The position numbers were made by a program, and so were the translations under genes. The notes under the pieces were generated by a model, which saw only the letters and a list, made by a program, of their open reading frames with translations, ran no database searches and was not told where the DNA came from. Positions 53,637 through 64,000 of a stretch of 64,000 bases of DNA are shown here, piece after piece (positions within the stretch are counted from its first letter, which is position 1; each line of letters opens with the position of its first letter). Source of the DNA: Bathynomus jamesi (taxonomy: Eukaryota > Arthropoda > Malacostraca > Isopoda > Cirolanidae); NCBI GenBank assembly GCA_023014485.1, contig JAJOZX010000945.1, positions 62,001-126,000 on the forward strand. The letters are read 5' to 3'.

Positions 53637-54178
53637 TTGCCATTTTCACTTGTTTTATGTAATAAATGAAATAAACCGAATCCCATTATTTTCGGCTGAA
53701 CAGCTTCCATGCTTTCAACGTTATATTCAGGTTAAAATACTGTGAATATATTAATGCCATATTTAAATTGTACAGAGAAATATTGAAAACTATTTTAAAA
53801 CTTTATGTAGCTCGCATTGTTTTTCTGAATAAATCGTTGTTTTTAAAAATTCATTCATCCACTCATCGTAACAGTTTATGTTAATTCAATTTATCATTTA
53901 TTTGATTTAACTGTAGTTGTTAAAGTAAATTAACGGAAATTAACGTAAATTAATAAATTCTATCAATTGATCTTCACTTAACCTTTAAATATCCATTCGT
54001 CGTCATCTGATAATGTATTAAATACTAAATATTTCATAATTCTTCCATATTTAGTATTTAAAGACATTCTTAATTACTTCATAAGTTCATTTTTAGTTAT
54101 GCTTTTATTTATTCATTATTTATCTACTGATGTTTGTATATTTCGGTCTATTTATATGACATACAGCGTTATTATGTA
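53050..54178. repeat. Dispersed repeat copy 2
   Basis: It corresponds to 11,095-11,974 and 13,125-13,180 and continues after the Tc1-like element at 57,586-57,690. It carries the MITE at 53,191 and an ATT run at 53,591-53,634. No gene. Confidence 0.7.
53191..53483. mobile_element. hAT-like MITE with 8-bp target duplication and core-motif arms
   Basis: Inverted arms of about 125 bases start GGACCTTTTCCAGTTTGTGT. Both sides are flanked by ATCTTTTT (53,183-53,190 and 53,484-53,491). The paralogue at 11,230 has ATCTGTTT once and no insertion. The inner arms contain the core motif (GTTAAAACTAACGAAAATA). Confidence 0.88.
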
Positions 54179-54542
54179 CAGTGCTTACAAGAAGTCTCAC
54201 GCCTCTGTCTCGTCCCAAGCTAGTCTGTTAGGTATAAAATGGCGGTCCTTATGGCAGCGGAGGTGTGTTCGGATTGGTGCACATAATTGCTCTAACCCAA
54301 TCAATGACGTCCACATCTATCTTTGTATTGATCACTCTATCTATTTCTATATAGAGACATACTGTATATAGATATATATAGAGTATGCAGGGGATAACGT
54401 GTCTCAGTCCCAGCTATGGTAGTTGTCTTACAATTAACAGTCCCAAGTGCAAGTTACGTTAACACCTCCACATAAACTACCCTGGACTAAAATAACATAC
54501 GTGAAGCCCTTACCAACAAACCATTTAAAAGGTGTGATTTAA

Positions 54543-54596
<54 letters not shown>

Positions 54597-54599
54597 CAC

Positions 54600-55715
54600 A
54601 CCGCATCCCATCAGAGGTCTTCAGCAGGGACATCGGCAATGTATCCATATAACGTTAATAATAATCGAAACTCGGGTAAAATATACTCTCTGCCTTCCGC
54701 TCCATCCCAAATCCTTTTCTCCTAGTGACCTCTTAATACAAACTAATCTATCATATTTTGCGACTTTTTAACTCTGGTAGGATTCAATTCCGTTCCTATA
54801 GTGTAAGAGATACTTAAATTCATGTGTGTATTATGCCATATGATGTGCGTAATAAATAATCATTTTTAAATAGTTGGAGCGTTCAAGGTCATCTGTAATA
54901 ATCTATAGACTACCCCCAAGCCCACTCTCAACACTTAGATTCCCCTAAGACACAGGCGTCTTCAAGTAACATGAATGCGTAGCCATCTAAGGTGTTAGAT
55001 TCCATATTATATAATTTATGTGCTAGGTTTAAGAACGCTGGCATTGAAGGATGGAAGGAATGGACAGTAAAAGCGATAATAGGTTTAATAAAGGAAGTGC
55101 AATGAGGATGGAGGTAAGCGTTGCTATGTCGAAGGAAACGAGGATGGGTGGAGAATTACGAAGGGAGGAGGAAAGGGAGAGAGGGGGCTAAAATGAACGC
55201 GGGGATGGGTTAAGGGAGAGGAGAGAAATTCATATGAAATGCTAAACACAAACTCAAATATTTATTTTAATGTCCTAGACCTAGAAAGACAAAGAGCAAA
55301 ATACCTTAAACTAACAATGAATTGACAGAAGCAGAAGAGTCTGGTCGTAGACGCACTGATAGGTTTAACGTATGTGGCTAGAGGCCGCCACTCAGAATTA
55401 CCACTACTACCTAAGTCATAATAAGGTTATTTACTATGACAGAGTAGTCATGAGTAGTTATGGAAATAAAATATGGTTATACTGTTGATGGCTGACTATA
55501 TTCAGTTGGAATATGAACTATTGCTGACAATCTTTGGATCCTTGGCTTTTAAGACGAATGTTTTATGCATATCTTCAACAAAATATGAAATTAGCTGATT
55601 ATTATTACCATTGGAAGGGTTGGTACCCTTCACAACCGAAATCAATTTCAGAAGAGGTGCATGGTATCCTCATTTCCTTTATCGTCCCAACACGCTTCAC
55701 ATAAGCCATTTACAC
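54600..55715. other. Unrecognised interior of the 3.4-kb element
   Basis: No open frame or known repeat. A purine-rich stretch lies at 55,040-55,225. Confidence 0.4.
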
Positions 55716-55719
55716 AAAG

Positions 55720-56582
55720 ATGGAAAGGCCGTCTGTGCACCACGAGACGACCCAGGCAATGCGGGGAACAATGGTGACATTGCATGAATATGATGTGCCA
55801 ATAAGAGAAATATCAAGACGACTAGACGTTCATCGAAGCACTGTGGAACGGTGGATTCATCGGTATGAAGCAGAAAACTCAATCGCTACTTTGCCGAGGT
55901 CTGGTCCTCCGCGTTCAACATCTCAAGAGGAAGATGCTGCGATTGTTAATCATGCCAGAGAGCATCCGTTTGTTCCAGCGACGCATATTTACAGAGACCT
56001 GAACCTTCGTTGTAGCGCAAATACAGTGAACACACAGACTTCACGAGGCAGGTATTTTTCTCGCCGTCCAGTTATAAAACCTGCATTGACGATTCAGCAT
56101 AAAGAGGCGCGTATGGGATTTGCCTTGCAATACTTGCCGCAGGAGGAAGAATTCTGTAGAAAAGTTGTGTACTGTGACGAAAAAACATTTTCAACAGACA
56201 GTCATGGTTCCCTGCATTGTTGGAGGCAGCGCGGAAAACGCTATGAAGAAGGAAATGTTTCCCCGAGCAAACGTAGTGGTCACATCAATCTCGGTGTGTG
56301 GGGCTGGATGTCTGGCTATGGTGTCGGAGAATTGACTCAGAGATTATTAATCTAATTCTGCCACCACGTTCTCCTGATTTGAATCCGATTGAAACCTTTG
56401 GGCAATAATGATTAACGAATTGGAGCAATGCAATGAAAGAACATTTGAAGCACTTTTAGCTCACACGAGGAATAGTTGGGAGAGCTTACGCCGAACACCA
56501 AACCTTCCCTACAATCTGGCCTCTTCTATGCCGCAACGATTGCAAGAAATTATTGATGCTGGAGGAAGCTATACGAAATACT
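55720..56582 (+). pseudogene. Tc1-like transposase, internal deletion
   Basis: It begins MERPSVHHETTQAMRGTMVT, with HTH 1 VPIREISRRLDVHRSTVERW and a linker RSGPPRSTSQEEDAAIVNHA. The first catalytic D is in VVYCDEKTFSTDSHGSLHCW. After WGWMSGYGVGELT the sequence jumps at about 56,340 to PPRSPDLNPIETFG (catalytic E), so the segment with the second D is deleted. The remainder to about 56,582 has stops. The DLNPIE box places it in the DDxE Tc1-like group. Confidence 0.75.
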
Positions 56583-56589
56583 GATGTTA

Positions 56590-57449
56590 AAGCCATGACG
56601 TAAATGTGTATCGAATATATATTTATGTTAATATAGAATTTTATTATATTTTTATGTTTGACATCTATAAAAGTATATATTGTGACCATGAAAGAACTTT
56701 ACTTATCCTCAGTTAGAATCTTTTCTTGCAATGTCTACGCTCGTGGAGATGATAATATATGCATTGTTGAAACAAACTATGAGAAGGTAATAGTTTCAGG
56801 AAAAAAATAAAAACTAGCAACATCGAGGTCATCACATGTTTATGGGAATTGTCATATGATATGCTACCAATAAACTCCTATATCCTACTATATACAGTAT
56901 ACTATATTACGTAATAATTACGATGAATAAATCAAATGCAAATTTCTCTGATTCACGGCCCACCAGTCTTGCTTTAGACTAATGACTTTCATAAGATGGA
57001 ATAGGTTTAACATAGTTCGCTTAATAGGTTACCACTTAAAACAATGGATAAACTATCTATTAGTGAGACGACCGTGACTCCCTCGAAATGCGAGCGCGTG
57101 AGAGGTTCACTGAGGAATTTGGTCATTAGATTCTTCACGTAGGATATGTATCACAAACAACAATATTGACAACAATTCCCAACAATTACTTAATATCAAT
57201 AATTGCATTTGAGCAAATAATTTAGACCTGCGTCAAAATAACTTAGGTATCATGCCATGATTTGGGATATTTGCCGAATTAGTCGTTCTCTATAGTCTAA
57301 AGTATATATTGAGACGGTATAATGTAATGCCCAGCTAATATTATGATGACTAGGATTGCTCCATAACCATCCCAACATCCCGAAACTGCTCATTCTGCTT
57401 CTTAATCATTCGCATTTTAAACACTAAAATAGCAGAAGTGACCTAATAA
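56590..57449. other. No gene seen
   Basis: AT-rich interior of the 3.4-kb element, right of the transposase relic. Confidence 0.45.
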
Positions 57450-57789
57450 TGGACGTCATTGATTGGGTTAGAGCAGTTATGTGCACCAATCCGAACACAC
57501 CTCCGCTGCCATAAGGACCGCCCATTTTATACCTAACAGACTAGCTTGGGGCGAGATAGAGGCGTGAGACTTCGTGGAAGCACTGTACGTTAATTATGTA
57601 TTGTCATTATATATTGTTAAATGTTGACTTTCCTTTTCAATAAAATTATAATTAAATAATAATACTTGGCAACGATATGTTTATTGAAATTATTTTAAAA
57701 ATAATTTCAATTACAGTTGGGGAATATATAAAATTGACAATATCTTGTTAAAATATCTTTTTCCATCTATCAGTGCTTCTTAACCTTGC

Positions 57790-57972
57790 ACTAATATCTT
57801 TTCACTTTTTTTTCATGTAACAGGGGTATATTTTGGTCATCTTCCCTTTTCCTATCATTCCCTGACGAGGTGTACTGTTGAATACACGAAAGACCTTGGA
57901 ATAATTTTTTCTTTTTCCTCTTGGGTTTGTATCATTCATTCATTTCACGTGTTTAAGTGTGAAATTTATCCC

Positions 57973-57975
<3 letters not shown>
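57790..57975 (+). other. Penelope-like tail with hammerhead-like core
   Basis: CCCTGACGAGGTGTA, CTGTTGAA, TACACGAAAGACC at 57,860-57,895 fits CUGANGA / 5-bp stem II / GAAA. A GGTC at 57,836 could pair with GACC as stem III, but the expected U before the cleavage site is not present. Such motifs occur in the ends of Penelope-like retroelements; the assignment is inference. Confidence 0.3.

Positions 57976-58031
<56 letters not shown>
57974..58031. repeat. (TA)n(GT)n microsatellite
   Basis: 24 bases of TA followed by about 34 of GT. Confidence 0.95.
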
Positions 58032-58032
<1 letters not shown>

Positions 58033-58034
58033 AT

Positions 58035-58565
58035 GTAAATATGCTATAGCTTACACCGCTCTTCGAATTGATTATTAATTCTGGTTAAAAGCTTCATGTT
58101 TACTCAATAAAGACTAGCTGAACCTTTTCTATGAACCATAAAAAAAAATAGTTATCTACACAAAGGTTTAGTGTACACTGTACAATGGGGATATAGGCGT
58201 GAAAATATTTCTGAATGGAAAAACATCAGATCTGAAATAATATGTTTGTGCACGTAGACTGAGTCAAGGAAAATATGTAGAAGTGGGGTTTGACATCATA
58301 TGATGGGATATGTAGGGACAGTCATTTAAAAAGAGAAAAATGTGACTGGCAAGAAATATAAGAGCCATGAAAATACAGACCCTTGGTCTCACGTGATACG
58401 TCATTGCAATGCAAAAGCATGGTTTTATATTATTTACCTACGTAAAAAATCATTTAATGAAGTAAGTTTAGGACAGAGCTGATATGGTAATATTTCCGGT
58501 GATTATGCAAATGTTTTACTGTTAGATACGATTGTTATTATATCCCTTTTCCCTACATTTCATGT
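58035..58565. other. No gene seen
   Basis: No supported coding frame. A pyrimidine tract at 58,540-58,560 leads into the candidate exon below. Confidence 0.4.
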
Positions 58566-58567
58566 AG

Positions 58568-58698
58568 GAAGAGGGGACAGAGTATATTTAGACAGGGAAG
58601 GAAAAATTATTTTACCTGATGGCACATTTGTTGGCAACAGCGAAGCTGATGATTTGAAAGCAACTATTTCGTTTTTGTTCAGACACAAAAAGCCTTAA
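58568..58698 (+). CDS. Candidate terminal exon, unknown gene
   Basis: A strong acceptor (pyrimidine tract, then TTTCATGTAG) precedes a 131-base open segment ending in TAA. Its frame reads RGDRVYLDREGKIILPDGTF, then VGNSEADDLKATISFLFR. The composition (charged and hydrophobic residues alternating, a DG turn) looks like real protein. No upstream exon was found and no family is recognised. The opposite strand is also open here, so the strand is uncertain. Confidence 0.4.
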
Positions 58699-58844
58699 TG
58701 TTATAGATTGTATTTGAAAGGCTTCACCTTCTACTAACATCACTTTGAAATATACCAAGTTTTAAATCATTTCACGTGAAATCAACTACTCTCATTATTA
58801 TACAGTAGGTTATGATAGCTTTAAATGTTATAAGGTATACTTAC

Positions 58845-59847
58845 CCATTTCAATCACTCTTGAACATAAAGAACAAATAAGGTTGTCTGTCTTCGGCTCG
58901 AATCTTTGCTCTGTTGAGTTTGTGTTTTGAGATGCGTTCAAAAGCAAGTCTAGTTTAGAATGTGCATCAGTCATCTTGTTAGACATAATTTCTAGCAACG
59001 ATTTTGAAGTAACTGGAATATAACATCGATATTTCATACACCAGAAAAGTGAAAAAAAACTTGTGATTTAATTGAAAAATTGGCTATTATTTACGTGTCT
59101 TTTATGTTCTAGATCAAACAAAGGTAAATCTCAAACGAGTTTCAGTTACTCTGAAATTAAATAGTTCAGAGTTAACTCCGCCTGGGAGTGGGCAAGCCAG
59201 CCCAAGTCTCAGCCGGTCCCAAGCCCGGAGAAAGGAGGAGGGTTGGCGGCAGGAAGGGCATCCGGCATCCGGCCGTAAAACTTTTGCCAAAACCTTACGA
59301 ATGCAGATCCATTATAACAAGAGGAACAACAAAAGTAACGGAAATCTCCAAGAAGGCACAGGAAAAGAGATTGAGATGGTATGGGCATTGGGCATGTCCA
59401 GAGGAGGGAGGAGGAGTATGTGGGACGACGGATGTTGAGGATGGAAATTCCAGACACGAGGAGAAGAGGTAGACGTAAGAAGAGGTGGCGGGATAGACTG
59501 AAGAAAGATAGCGATAAGGGACTGGAGGAAGAGGTGGCTCAAGACAGAAGTGGATGAAGAAGAAGGATCTGCAACAGCGACCCCACATAGAAGTGGGCTA
59601 ATAAGGCTGCGGAAGAAGAGTTAATCTGAGTTTTTAAAATAAATTAGTGTAATTGAATGTAATTAGTTTTATCCATTAAAAGCAAAATTTCTTATGACAA
59701 CAGCAAATGACACAAACTACACTAACTATTATGCATGCAATTACTTGTCATTGAGTTTTCATTGCTTTCGACAGTTGTGATGACAAACAGCAAAAGGACC
59801 ATCACAAAAATCACTTGAAATGAAAGTGAAAGATTGTAAAGTTGCAT
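58845..59847 (-). CDS. Secreted-protein gene, first two exons
   Basis: Exon 1 is 59,847-59,745: MQLYNLSLS and a hydrophobic core (VIFVMVLLLFVITTVES), a typical signal peptide with likely cleavage near residue 28. The donor is ACAA|GTAATT, phase 1. Exon 2 is 59,012-58,845: acceptor ATATTCCAG|TT, donor ATGG|GTAAGTA, phase 1 at both ends, 56 codons, containing SKSLLEIMSNKMTDAHSKLD and LICSLCSRVIEMG. The phases agree. The CxxC with a following hydrophobic helix recalls the start of a saposin-B domain. A third segment at about 58,727-58,625 (acceptor GTAGAAG|GT, in phase) would add two cysteines at saposin-like spacing, but its splice sites are weak. The intron (59,744-59,013) contains an RTE-type LINE tail. 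Confidence 0.5.
59165..59640 (+). pseudogene. RTE-type LINE 3' fragment
   Basis: Across frames it reads ISKKAQEKRLRWYGHWACPE, then VRRGGGI-type basic residues and LIRLRKKS near the end. 'KRLRWYGH' followed by a basic stretch and a final 'ADP...G' block is the C-terminus of RTE-like reverse transcriptases. The left part has CCGGTCCCAAGCCCGGA and GGCAGGAAGGGCATCCGGC, common in such retroposons. It is inserted in the intron of the minus-strand gene. Confidence 0.6.
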
Positions 59848-59849
59848 TT

Positions 59850-60530
59850 TAAAGCTTTAAATAATTATCATTAAAAGTTTATTATCTATAATTAGAGGAA
59901 ACACTTTACAATTAAGGACACGAATGTTAAACTGAAATATGAAAACTTCACAATATTTTTCTTCTATGAAGTGAAGCAAATAAAACTATGAACTCGCAAG
60001 TAAGAACAGACTCTTTTCTCTCTTTATATTGCCTTTATATTCCCCCTCAAATCCCATCCCTTATTTCCGGTCTCTACCACTCCTCTGACATATGCTTGAG
60101 AGCAGTGAACCTATAATCAGTTTAAGAAAGTGAAGGACAAAACGTTTTGCCCTTGACCAGAAAAATGAGAAGCTAAACATTTCAGATCATGTATTTACTT
60201 TTGGTTTTGGTTCTTTTAAACCTTTAAAATGACGCAGAGATTTGATGTTTGAAATCTACATGAATAATATTGTAAATATATGTGCTTGATCTCCTTTAAA
60301 ATGAAAAACATTTGTTGTGAGTGAATTTTGAAATTATTTTTGACTGACTATTCAGTAAACGTCAATTAATAGATGTATGTCTATACTTACTTTATAAATA
60401 AAATTTTTCTTATTTACTGTGTTTGGGTTAAACATTTATACCGTGGCGCTCATAGTATAATTATGAAAAGTTTACTGTTCATTTGGAAAAATTTAACAGA
60501 GAAAAAAATTAGTTTTACTCTAACATATAT
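59850..60530. other. No gene seen; presumed upstream region of the secreted-protein gene
   Basis: No clear TATA box or CCAAT box was found on the minus strand. AT-rich throughout. Confidence 0.4.
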
Positions 60531-60533
60531 ACT

Positions 60534-61836
60534 GTACAACATCAAAAAAATTGAGGACAATAAAAAAAGAAGTTAAAATGCAAAAGTTTCTGAATATTTA
60601 TTTTCAAAATTATTTAATGCTTTGTGAGTCCACCTTTTGCTTGAATTACATCAATAATTCGTATTGGGTATTTTTCTTCAAGGTTTCGACATCTCTCAGT
60701 AGAAATTTTAGCCCATTCTTGTTGCAATTCATTCAGACTGGAAAGGTTTCTCTTGGGGACAGTTCTTTTCAAATCAAATCATAAGTTCTCGATTAAATTG
60801 AGATCTGAGCTTTGACGGGGTCACATGAAAAGTTTGAAATTCTTTGGTTGAAGCCATTTCATGGTGCTCTTACTTTTATATTATAGATCATTATTTTGTT
60901 GCAGTCCCCAATTGCAACCCATTCGAAACTCTGGAACAGGAGACAATACATTTTCTTCAAGAATTTCCAGATATTTCTTCGAATTCAAAATTCCAATGAT
61001 GATAACAAACATTTCTGGACCAGAAGAAATAAAGCATCCCAAAAGAAGCAAACTACAATCACCACGTTTAACCGGAGGAAGAATGGTATTTTCTTCGAAT
61101 GCAGTACTTGATTTTCGGCAAACATACCTTTATTCGTTGTTCCTGAAGAATTCAATTTTGGTCTCATCTGTCCAATGAACTTCCAGAATGTAAATCCATC
61201 ATTTTGGTGATCCTTGGCGTATTTTAAACGAGCCTCTTTGTACGCTTTTTGTAGCAGATGATTCTTTCTCACTACTGTGCGACGTACAGTTGAGGGATGG
61301 TCATCGATCTTAGACAGTCTTAATGTTTGGTAAATATCACCTGCAGTCATTCGTGGATTCGCAGTAGTTATTCTTTCAATTCGTCTAACTGTACGTTCTG
61401 AAATCTTGCATGGTCGTCCACACTTTGGTAGAGTTTTGGTTGTTCCAAAACCTTTCTAAATCTTTATTACAGCAGCAAATATCGTAAATGAAATTCAAAA
61501 TTCTTCCCCTATCTTCCTATAACCCTTTCCAGATTCATGTGCAGCAATAACAGATCTCTTAAGATCTGTAGACAGCTCTTTGCCACGACGACCCATTACT
61601 TAATAATGGCTTGTACAGTCATCCGTCTTCCATGAAGATTCACATAGAAAATTCTAGAATTCAAAATTGCCAACAGTCTCAACTCAATAAACAGCAACTA
61701 CTCATAAAAATTTAAAATTCTTGAAGCCTAAAGTGGACACAAAAAAGTATTAAATAATTTTGAAAATAAATGGACGAAAACTTTTGCATTTTACCGTTTT
61801 TATTTTGTTCATATTCTTTGATGTTTTACATTATAT
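60534..61836 (-). mobile_element. Tc1-like transposon, decayed
   Basis: TGTACAACATCAAAAAAATT (left) pairs with inverted TGTAAAACATCAAAGAATAT (right), and the similarity continues through AAAATGCAAAAGTTT and TTATTTTCAAAATTATTTAA. The length is about 1.3 kb. It carries one transposase relic on the minus strand. Confidence 0.75.
60614..61596 (-). pseudogene. Tc1-like transposase, many breaks
   Basis: It starts at 61,596 (MGRRGKELSTDLKRSVIAAH, then SGKGYRKIGEEF and a stop). Then a linker, VRRIERITTANPRMTAGDIY, and the frame 61,350-60,985 with HPSTVRRTVVRKNHLLQKAY and KYAKDHQNDGFTFWKFIGQM (start of the catalytic domain, where the usual W..V..SDE is decayed). Near 60,700 it has WAKISTERCRNLEEKYPIRI and ends QAKGGLTKH at 60,614, the usual Tc1 C-terminus. 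Several stops and frameshifts. Confidence 0.7.
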
Positions 61837-61839
61837 GTT

Positions 61840-62237
61840 TCAATTGAACTAAAAATTTTTTTTTAATTTTTCCAAACGAAATGTAAATTTTTCAAAACTA
61901 CCCTATGCATGGTACAAAAGATGAGGACAAATATAAGTAAAATATTTTTCTGTACGAATACTGTATACAGCGTTGAATAAGGGATTGAATTAATGATCTG
62001 TGTATGTTAAATTTGTTCTTGAACAAAATATGGATTACATAATTTATGCTATTGTCGTTATTTAATGAAAACTGTTGCTTTCAATGTAATGAACTACAGG
62101 GACGTCATGTAAAAAATATTTGGTGGGGGGGAACTGTCAGAGAAATAACTTTTAATCAGTTGTAAGAAATTAGTAATGCAGTGCTTTAACTACATTTGAA
62201 GGATAAGAAAAGTCAACAGTATATATAGGGTTAATTT
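61840..62237. other. No gene seen
   Basis: AT-rich sequence with a T-run and G-run (62,124-62,130); no supported feature. Confidence 0.45.
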
Positions 62238-62300
62238 TAGTGATGCACCGATGCCGATTACTTAAAATTTTGTCGATGCCGATGCCGATTATCTAATAAA
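62238..62300. repeat. hAT-like terminal sequence
   Basis: TAGTGATGCACCGATGCCGA with repeated GATGCCGAT resembles the ends of hAT elements ('TAGRGATGCACCGAT'). The other end was not located. It probably belongs with the BED-finger relic at 62,705-62,953. Confidence 0.5.
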
Positions 62301-62704
62301 TGAAATTTAGGAAAAAGATTTGTTCTATATTAATAATAGCATAAGTATATTTTCTTTCACTTTTTGCCTTACTGAGTAAGTTATGGATTTAAATTTTATT
62401 TTTAATTTACTTTTTTGACGACAATGTTTTATTTTTTTTAAATACAGCTATTGTTTTAAACAGGCCCTATAATGTATTTTCCTAGTGTCCACCTAGCTTA
62501 GTAAAAACTAAAAAGGCTGGTAGTCATTGGAGTGGACAGTGGACACCCACATGGTGAACTTTATTTTCTGATTTTCATATATTGCTCCTCGAATGCATAG
62601 AAAGAAGGAACAAAAATTATCAAAGTCGAAGAGTAAACAAGTGTTTATTAATTCAGAAAGCAGAATATTCTGTCCCTGCTGAAAGATTAACGTGTTTTCT
62701 TTTT

Positions 62705-62953
62705 TCATTTTTTTCTGTTTTTGTTCCTCATCTTGTGCAATAAATAGATTTGTTTTGTTTTGATATGTTGTAACATATTTGTAGTTGTAAAGGTTCTGGT
62801 TGAGCTAGAGCTACCCTTCATTCCTCTTGATATATTTTGCCCACATTGAGTAGAAATAGCTGATGAATTATCCCCATCATTCACCTTAAAATGTTTCCAG
62901 ACCCAACTACTTGATTTTGTAGGGACTGAACTGATGGAACTTCCACTGGCCAT
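62705..62953 (-). pseudogene. BED zinc-finger fragment of a hAT transposase
   Basis: From 62,953: MASGSSISSVPTKSSSWVWK, then HFKVNDGDNSSAISTQCGQN, ISRGMKGSSSSTRTFTTTNM and LQHIKTK. This fits the BED finger ('S.VW.HF', 'C..C', 'ISRG', 'ST.NM..HI...H'); the first zinc cysteine is replaced by Ser and the last His is lost. It ends in a K-rich stretch and a stop. Confidence 0.65.
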
Positions 62954-62959
62954 TTTCAG

Positions 62960-63320
62960 TTTTGTTTTATTATGAATTATTGATAAAAATGTATGCTTTA
63001 AGAAAAATTGGAAAATGTGCAAGAATCTGAAAATATGGGAGAAAAAGTCCTGAAAGCTTTAGTTTTTTTTCTCATGCTAAAATAGTTAATAATATCAATC
63101 ACATGTACTACGCCTATATTATGAAAGTATGAAAATGTATATTGGTTAGCCTATTAATTTAGTATATAGGAATTTAGGAAACTGGGAATATATTTGCAAT
63201 ATAGCTATAGCTTATAGTAGCCTATAGACTAGTAAGAACATTGCAAAAATATATAAATTTTTAAAAGAGTTCTGTTTAAAAGTAGAGTATAGCCGTCTTG
63301 CCTTTCTGTCAACGCAAGTA
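62960..63320. other. No gene seen
   Basis: AT-rich sequence without a supported feature. Confidence 0.45.
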
Positions 63321-63640
63321 GCATGGGCGCCAAATGGGAGAGTGCAATGCAATTGCAAATGTTGATCAATGTTGCAAATGAAATGTTGTATAAGGTTATG
63401 CAGCAAGGGGGATGTTGCAAGTTGTTATGCAACAATGGGGAATGTTGCAAGATGTGCAACAAAGGGGGAGGGGGGAATGTTACAAGAACAACAAGGGGTT
63501 ATGCAACTTGGAGGCGGAGTTATCCCCCAAGAGAAAGAGAGAGGAGAAGGAGAGAAAGGAAGAGAGGTGTTCGTCTGGCAAGAGCCAAGCGCATATTAAG
63601 ACTTCAGCCGAACGGCCGTTGTCCTAATATGTTCCTAATC
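63320..63640 (+). repeat. Second copy of the TTGCAACATTG repeat family
   Basis: It matches the minus strand of 6,950-7,240 (see that entry). The TGTTGCAA-rich part at 63,355-63,490 gives three overlapping open frames without meaning. Confidence 0.65.
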
Positions 63641-63995
63641 AGCCAGTTGGCTTATCTGGCTGAGTTGCCAGATTGCGCTATTTATTTAATTAAAGTATAT
63701 ATTCTGCTTCATCAGCCAGTTGGCTTAGAAGGCTGAGTTGCCAGTTTGCGCTATTTATTTAATGAAAGCATATATTCTGGCTTAATCCTCCAGTTGGCAT
63801 ATCTGGCTGAGTTGCCAGATTGCGCTATTTATTTAATTAAAGCATATATTCTGGCTTAATCCGCCAGATGACTTAGAAGGCATAAATGGCTTGTTCAGGT
63901 GTACAGGTTGAGTTGCCAGATAGCGCTATTTATTTAATTAATGCATATATTTTGGTTTAGAAATCCGCTTTAGAAGCCAGCCAATTGATATAATT
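63640..63995. repeat. ~76-base tandem repeat
   Basis: About four and a half copies of a unit containing GGCTGAGTTGCCAGATTGCG, CTATTTATTTAATTAAAGCA and TATATTCTGGCTTAATCCGC. It continues to the right window edge. Confidence 0.88.
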
Positions 63996-64000
63996 AAATA

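Larger units (their letters stand above)
54179..57585 (+). mobile_element. 3.4-kb Tc1-like element with ~135-base inverted ends
   Basis: The left end CAGTGCTTACAAGAAGTCTC (54,179-54,313) and the inverted right end CAGTGCTTCCACGAAGTCTC (57,450-57,585) are about 95% identical and flanked by TA. The paralogue at 13,180 lacks the insertion. The centre holds a Tc1-like transposase remnant, a CT microsatellite (54,547-54,592) and about 2 kb of unrecognised sequence. Confidence 0.75.

Noticed and set aside
60861..61178. 105-codon plus-strand frame
   Set aside because: Antisense of the Tc1-like transposase relic.

Overview
The window looks like a stretch of an AT-rich, repeat-dense invertebrate nuclear genome. 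An arthropod, perhaps a crustacean, is my best guess, because Tc1/mariner families of arthropod type (DD34D, DD37E, DD41D spacings) dominate and long (TA)n, (GT)n, (GA)n and (CT)n tracts are everywhere. The species assignment is inference only. There is no bacterial gene organisation, operon or CRISPR array. No complete conserved host gene is visible; the host-like or unassigned coding signals are small spliced exons recognised by splice sites and reading phase.

Region 1-3420 is the most unusual part. It holds a cluster of virus-like late genes on the plus strand: a penton-like tail fragment, a small basic core protein resembling adenovirus pX, a major capsid-like protein with two frameshifts, and an adenain-like protease with a frameshift and a stop. 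This is an endogenous Maverick/Polinton/adintovirus-like element. Tail to tail with it, 3 bases away on the minus strand, lies an apparently intact three-exon gene with matching phases and its own CCAAT, GC-box and TATA promoter.

The rest is layered mobile DNA. In order: tandem and inverted arrays of a tRNA-derived repeat (5.2-6.3 kb); a hAT-type relic (8.0-8.8 kb); a DD34D mariner (9.7-11.1 kb) and a CR1-like LINE tail (12.0-13.1 kb), both inside one dispersed repeat whose second copy lies at 53-57.7 kb; three copies of an unassigned DDE-like transposon with TAGGGTG termini (15.3-24.4, 18.2-20.8 and 28.4-31.1 kb); an intact DD37E Tc1-like element (22.0-23.2 kb); DD41D mariners (20.8, 24.5, 38.3 kb); a MULE remnant and a second tRNA-repeat array (25.4-28.4 kb); LINE reverse-transcriptase fragments (33.5-34.8, 35.3, 44.1 kb) and a LINE ORF1-like gene (41.8-42.4 kb); a pair of Tc1-like elements sharing the same internal TGA (42.8-45.9 kb); a hAT relic (46.9-48.2 kb); a probable solo LTR (48.2-49.3 kb); fold-back mariners (49.3-51.4 kb); a DD34D mariner (51.5-52.8 kb); two small elements with 8-bp target duplications (41.2 and 53.2 kb); a 3.4-kb Tc1-like element with 135-bp inverted ends (54.2-57.6 kb); and another Tc1 relic (60.5-61.8 kb).

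At 58.6-59.9 kb there are signs of real exons: a minus-strand signal-peptide exon joined in phase to a second exon, with an RTE-type LINE tail in the intron, and a plus-strand terminal exon. A recurring theme is inverted duplication. At least eight palindromes with arms of 45 to about 580 bp are present, several formed from half a transposon facing a copy of the same half. These could be true fold-back elements or partly assembly or library artefacts.
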